The notes below the pieces were generated by a model. It did not search any database and was not told where the DNA came from. It was given only the letters and a program-made list of their open reading frames with translations. Below are positions 60,530-64,000 of a stretch of 64,000 nt of DNA, piece after piece; within the stretch, counting starts at the first letter, position 1; every line of letters begins with the position of its first letter. The DNA lies in contig JAQQTI010000002.1 of assembly GCA_028561875.1 (NCBI GenBank), positions 62,001 to 126,000 of the forward strand. The letters run 5' to 3'. The position numbers were made by a program, and so were the translations under genes. The stretch comes from Methanomassiliicoccaceae archaeon COG_1 (GTDB taxonomy: Archaea > Thermoplasmatota > Thermoplasmata > Methanomassiliicoccales > Methanomethylophilaceae).

Positions 60530-62325
60530 CCCGCGACCTCCGTCTCCAGCGAGGTCTGCGCCCTGAACCTCGCCTTGAACGACTCGAGGAGGTCCTCGGG
60601 CGCTTTGTTGGGGAACTTCGCCATCAGTTCGTTGGCCGCGCCGATCCACTCCGGGCCGAGGTACTCCTCGCCATGGGCGTCGCCCATCCGCGCGAGGAAC
60701 TCGCGGAGCATCCCCCTCGCGCGGATCTCGTCCCTTGCGTCGCTCTCGGTCATCGCACATGACGACAGGGCGCGCCTCATCACGGGCACGCCGAAGTCGA
60801 GGCGGTTGTTCGAGATGTCCGCGAACTCGCCGACACGGTCGGAGGTGGCGACGACCTCCTTCACCCTCCTCGCCTGCGCGCCGGTGCTCCTCTCGCGGAA
60901 CGTCCCTATCGTCACAAGGACGTCCGTCGCCATGAATGCCTCCGGGGAGATGTTCATGTCGTGTACCACCCTCTCGAACACGGTCTTCGCGGAGTCGCCG
61001 TGGATGGTGCCCATTATGGCGCTCCCGGCGCGGCCGGTCCTCATGCTCTGGTAGAGCGTCCTTGCCTCCTCCCCCCTCACCTCGCCGAGGATGATCGCCG
61101 ACTCGCCCAGCCTTAGGGACACCCTCAGCGCCTCATTGGAGCGCGATAGGGAGTTGCCGTCCATGCGATCGTCGACGAGCATGGACTGGACCTTGTACCC
61201 CATCTCCCTCATCCTCTCCCCGGGCAGCTCGATGGTGTCCTCGATGGTGAGGATCCTCTGCGACACCGGGAACTCGAACATGAGGGCGGAGAGCATGGAG
61301 CTCTTCCCCGCGCCCCTCGCACCGCAGACGAGGAATGTGGCGCGGTTCTGCACGAGGAAGGAAAGCAGGCCCGCCGTCGGCGCGTCGATGGTGCCGTTCG
61401 ATATCAGCCTCGTCAGCGTCCACGGGTGGGCGGAGTGCTTCCTTATCGCGACGGCGTCGCCGTTGGGACTCATGGGGTACCCCACGACGGTGGCCCTCGC
61501 CGCCTGCTGCCTCATGTCGGTCTCCAGCACCGGGTTGGACTCGCAGAACGGCAGACCGCTCTCCCTCTTCAGGACGTTTACGAGGTTGTTGACCTCCCTC
61601 CTGTCCACCACGAGGTTCGTCCTGCAGCGGACGTGGCTGTTGGTCCTCCCGATGCCTGACATCGTTACGTGTATCCTGTTACGATCGCAGGGCGCGTCGA
61701 TGTAGATGTCCTCGAGCTTCGGGTCTGCAAGGAGGATGTCGAACACGCCGAGGCCGACGGAGTAGCGGTAGACTATGTCGCAGATTCTCTCGAACTCCGC
61801 GTCGAGCCTCTCGGCATCCCGGCCGAGGGAGATCATCAGCCCGTCCGCCCTCTCCGCGACGATGCTGCGTGCCAGCGCCGTCACGAACTGCCGGTCGGTC
61901 CTCCCGCCGTTCTCACGGAAGCTCTCCCTCAATGCGGCGATGGACTCCTCGATGATCGAGTTCACCGCGTCGGAGTTGGTGTACTCCGAGGGCAGGAGGT
62001 TGTACTCCGTCTCGCCGTCGGAGGCGGTGCCGATGACCACGCGCCCGTTCGGGGTGTCGTACTCCTCCATGACATCGAGATCGCCGACGCTGCCGACCAG
62101 CCAGCAGTCGGCGTAGGACGGTTTGGTGCGCACGTTCCCGGAGACGATCCTCCGGAAGTCCTCCATGAGCGTGCTCTTCGCCACCATCTCCTTCTCCTTG
62201 GGGAGGCTGCTGTTCGCGCCCGGGACGAACACCGGCCTCCCCTCGGCCCCGTTCTGCCTCTCCTCCCAAATCTCGGGGGTGAGGTACCGCCTCTCCCCGC
62301 GCGGCCTCCTCAACCCGGCGATCAC
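60526..62325 (-). CDS. Type II/IV secretion ATPase (TadA/GspE type)
   Basis: This hexameric ATPase powers assembly of a pilus-like or secretion fibre. The C-terminal domain has Walker A CGARGAGKSSM, an Asp box (RILTIEDTIELPG), Walker B region SAIILGEVRGEEA and a His box (MGTIHGDS). The N-terminal 250 residues are variable. The start is the GTG at 62325 that overlaps the stop of the upstream Cys-rich gene (GAGTGATC), giving 599 residues. A downstream Met near 62190 would remove plausible coding sequence (RRYLTPEIWEERQNGAEG). It forms an operon with the TadC-like gene. Confidence 0.92.
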   Translation of the reverse strand: MIAGLRRPRGERRYLTPEIWEERQNGAEGRPVFVPGANSSLPKEKEMVAKSTLMEDFRRIVSGNVRTKPSYADCWLVGSVGDLDVMEEYDTPNGRVVIGTASDGETEYNLLPSEYTNSDAVNSIIEESIAALRESFRENGGRTDRQFVTALARSIVAERADGLMISLGRDAERLDAEFERICDIVYRYSVGLGVFDILLADPKLEDIYIDAPCDRNRIHVTMSGIGRTNSHVRCRTNLVVDRREVNNLVNVLKRESGLPFCESNPVLETDMRQQAARATVVGYPMSPNGDAVAIRKHSAHPWTLTRLISNGTIDAPTAGLLSFLVQNRATFLVCGARGAGKSSMLSALMFEFPVSQRILTIEDTIELPGERMREMGYKVQSMLVDDRMDGNSLSRSNEALRVSLRLGESAIILGEVRGEEARTLYQSMRTGRAGSAIMGTIHGDSAKTVFERVVHDMNISPEAFMATDVLVTIGTFRERSTGAQARRVKEVVATSDRVGEFADISNNRLDFGVPVMRRALSSCAMTESDARDEIRARGMLREFLARMGDAHGEEYLGPEWIGAANELMAKFPNKAPEDLLESFKARFRAQTSLETEVAG

Positions 62326-62843
62326 TCGCCCGCCCCCTTCGCGGCCGCGATGCGCGAGGCCTTCTTCCTCACCCGCTCCATGTTCGCTTCGGCGATCATC
62401 AGCGCGGAGTGCGTCCTCTGCAGGCAGTTCGCGCATCCCGGCCCGTCGCCGGGCTCGGTGTACAGCCTGTCCGCCGCCGCCTTGAAGGAGGGGTCCGGGA
62501 AGTCCGACCAGGCGGAGGACATCACCTTTTCCGGAGAGCGGGCGCAGGAGGCGCACCTGGGCCCTGCCGAGGCGGGGAGCATGACCCTGCTGAGCGAGGC
62601 CATGTCGCAGAGTATCTCCGCCGCCGGGCCGGAGATCTCGGTATCCTTGCCGGCCTTGAGCTGTACCCTGTCCGCCGTGCCCACCCTCGACATCGAGCTG
62701 GTGATGCAGCGGACGCAGGCCGGCGAGCCCGCGTCCGGATACGCCGTGCACTCGCGGCAGTAAATCATGAGTATCCCCGAGGGATCGAGTTCCGCCTTCA
62801 CGGGAGGGGGTGCTCCCCCGCCGTGCGCTATCCTGAGAGACAT
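62322..62843 (-). CDS. Cys-rich zinc-ribbon-like protein of the secretion operon
   Basis: The 173-residue protein has four Cys pairs: CRECTAYPDAGSPACVRC near residues 29-46, CASCARS near 96 and CANCLQRTH near 136. The pattern indicates two zinc or Fe-S binding knuckles. A short segment (AAEILCDMASLSRVMLP) lies between them. No membrane helix is present. Its stop overlaps the GTG start of the secretion ATPase, so it is produced with that machine, though no known Tad or archaellum component looks like it. Function unknown. Confidence 0.75.
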   Translation of the reverse strand: MSLRIAHGGGAPPPVKAELDPSGILMIYCRECTAYPDAGSPACVRCITSSMSRVGTADRVQLKAGKDTEISGPAAEILCDMASLSRVMLPASAGPRCASCARSPEKVMSSAWSDFPDPSFKAAADRLYTEPGDGPGCANCLQRTHSALMIAEANMERVRKKASRIAAAKGAGE

Positions 62844-62942
62844 GAGGAGAGTATGCCGCCTGAGCGGTTATTAAGGACGGGGGGTGCAGTTAGCCTACGG
62901 TTAGGGCAAAGGCTTTTAAGCCCGCTGCATCTGGCCGCGGAC

Positions 62943-64000
62943 ATGGAAATCCTCTCGCCGGCAGGTTCCCCCGAAGGTTTGGTCGCCTCCGTCCTCGGGG
63001 GGTGCGACGCCGTGTACCTCGGCGGCAAGTCGTTCGGAGCGAGGGCCTTCTCGGCCAACTTCGACGACGGCCAGCTAGAGGGGGCCGTAGGCTGGTGCCA
63101 CGACCGGGGTGTGAGGGCCTACGTCACCGTGAACACCCTGGTGAAGGACTCGGAGATGGAGGACGCCGTGTCGTTCGTCAAATTCCTGGCGGACATCGGC
63201 GCGGACGGGGTGCTCGTCCAGGACCTCGGGCTGCTCAAGGCCCTGCATCCCGTCGATATAAGAAAGCACGCCTCTACGCAGATGGGGATCCACTCCGCCG
63301 AGGGGCTGGAATGGTGCGCCAGGAACGGAATATCCCGCGCGGTGCTGAACCGCGAGCTCACCTTCGACGAAGTGAAGGAGATCGCCAGCGGCTCCCCTGT
63401 GGAGACCGAGGTCTTCGTACAGGGGGCGCTGTGCTACTGCATATCCGGGGGGTGCCTGTTTTCCTCCGCCGCCGGCGGCCGGAGCGGCAACCGCGGGCAG
63501 TGCGCCCAGCCCTGCCGCAAGAGGTACCAAATGGGCGGGAGGTCGGGATACCTCATCAGCCCCGCCGACATCTACGGCGCGGGCTGGCTGAGGAAGCTGG
63601 AATCCGCGGGCGTCACGAGCGCGAAGATCGAGGGGAGGATGCGCTCGCAGGCCTACGCCTACCTCTCGGCGAAGGTCTACTCCTCGGCCAACAGAGGGTT
63701 GGACCCGGAGGAGTACGCCCGCGAGGTGGAGCTCCTAAAGACCGTGTTCAACAGGGGGTACGGCGACGGCTACCTAGCGGGCGTGGCATCCCCCGTGCAG
63801 CCCCACTACGCGGACAGCCGCGGACAGTACCTCGGCACCGTTCAGTTCAAGGGCCGGAGGTTCGACACCTCCGCCCTCGACGCGCCGGTGAACGTGCGCG
63901 ACGGCATATCGGTATACCGCGGAGACGAGAAGGCGGGCGGGTTCAAGGTATCCAGCCTCGGGAAATGCGCCGCGCCCTTCGACATCCCCGACGGGAGGTA
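62943..64000 (+). CDS. U32-family peptidase/RNA-modification protein, 5' part
   Basis: The gene runs off the window end in frame; 352 residues are visible. The family fold begins with MEILSPAGSPEGLVASVLGGCDAVYLGGKSFGARAF and has the U32 signature ETEVFVQGALCYCISGGCLFSSAAGGRSGNRGQCAQPCRKRY, with the Cys residues that in relatives RlhA/TrhP bind an Fe-S cluster. Relatives help hydroxylate rRNA or tRNA, despite the historic peptidase name. A TATA-like CTTTTAAG lies about 30 bases upstream of the start (62912-62919). It is divergent from the secretion operon. Confidence 0.92.
   Translation, partial: MEILSPAGSPEGLVASVLGGCDAVYLGGKSFGARAFSANFDDGQLEGAVGWCHDRGVRAYVTVNTLVKDSEMEDAVSFVKFLADIGADGVLVQDLGLLKALHPVDIRKHASTQMGIHSAEGLEWCARNGISRAVLNRELTFDEVKEIASGSPVETEVFVQGALCYCISGGCLFSSAAGGRSGNRGQCAQPCRKRYQMGGRSGYLISPADIYGAGWLRKLESAGVTSAKIEGRMRSQAYAYLSAKVYSSANRGLDPEEYAREVELLKTVFNRGYGDGYLAGVASPVQPHYADSRGQYLGTVQFKGRRFDTSALDAPVNVRDGISVYRGDEKAGGFKVSSLGKCAAPFDIPDGR

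Overview
The window looks like a chromosomal piece of a methylotrophic, host-associated type methanogen of the order Methanomassiliicoccales (Thermoplasmata). The main evidence is a methanol:corrinoid methyltransferase pair (mtaC-mtaB) and a RamA-type corrinoid reductive activase. They stand among archaeal core genes: a KH/beta-CASP termination factor of the aCPSF1 type, proteasome beta subunit, archaeal leucyl-tRNA synthetase, IorAB, SufCB, B12-dependent ribonucleotide reductase, HxlR and ribbon-helix-helix regulators, and TATA-type promoters. Core DNA is GC-rich and nearly every gene ends in TGA. TAG is rare, as expected in an order known to decode amber as pyrrolysine.

Layout. 1-5.5 kb: a heterodimeric ABC exporter (first half cut by the window edge), TetR and HxlR regulators, a small membrane protein and hybrid cluster protein (hcp). 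5.9-21.9 kb: an accessory, partly AT-rich island. It holds two HATPase-domain genes inside duplicated flanking segments, a frameshifted IS1634/IS4-like element, a complete type I restriction-modification operon (hsdM-hsdS-a deoxyribosyltransferase/TIR-like gene-hsdR), a second frameshifted IS1634-like element, a rearranged IS5-like element, and tRNA-Ala(CGC) at the right edge. 22.2-31.5 kb: NfeD and stomatin-type membrane proteins, gpmA, a two-domain small ORF, sufCB, an alanine/glycine:cation symporter and a MATE transporter. 31.6-33.4 kb: a decayed gene and a Fic protein. 33.9-39.5 kb: the methanol module, with mtaCB on minus and, divergently, a minimal G3E (CobW-like) GTPase, a His/Cys-rich protein and ramA on plus. 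39.4-48.7 kb: a YqaJ-like nuclease next to tRNA-Leu(UAG), iorAB, an FtsZ-like protein with its ribbon-helix-helix partner, leuS and an AIM24-like protein. 48.8-64 kb: ubiX, aCPSF1, psmB, nrdJ, a methyltransferase next to a cobalamin/iron ABC importer, a TadA/TadC-like secretion module with a Cys-rich protein, and a U32 peptidase cut by the window end.

Most notable observations. (1) hsdR contains an in-frame amber codon. The conserved HsdR C-terminus continues for 64 codons beyond it, so the gene is either decoded with pyrrolysine/readthrough or inactivated. (2) Two unrelated HATPase-domain genes sit in tandemly repeated flanking segments, like cassettes. (3) A minimal G3E GTPase and a His/Cys-rich protein lie between mtaCB and ramA and may form a metal-delivery pair. 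(4) An FtsZ-like GTPase lacks the C-terminal tubulin domain and is translationally linked to a ribbon-helix-helix regulator. All functional statements come from reading the sequence by eye; no database search was run.
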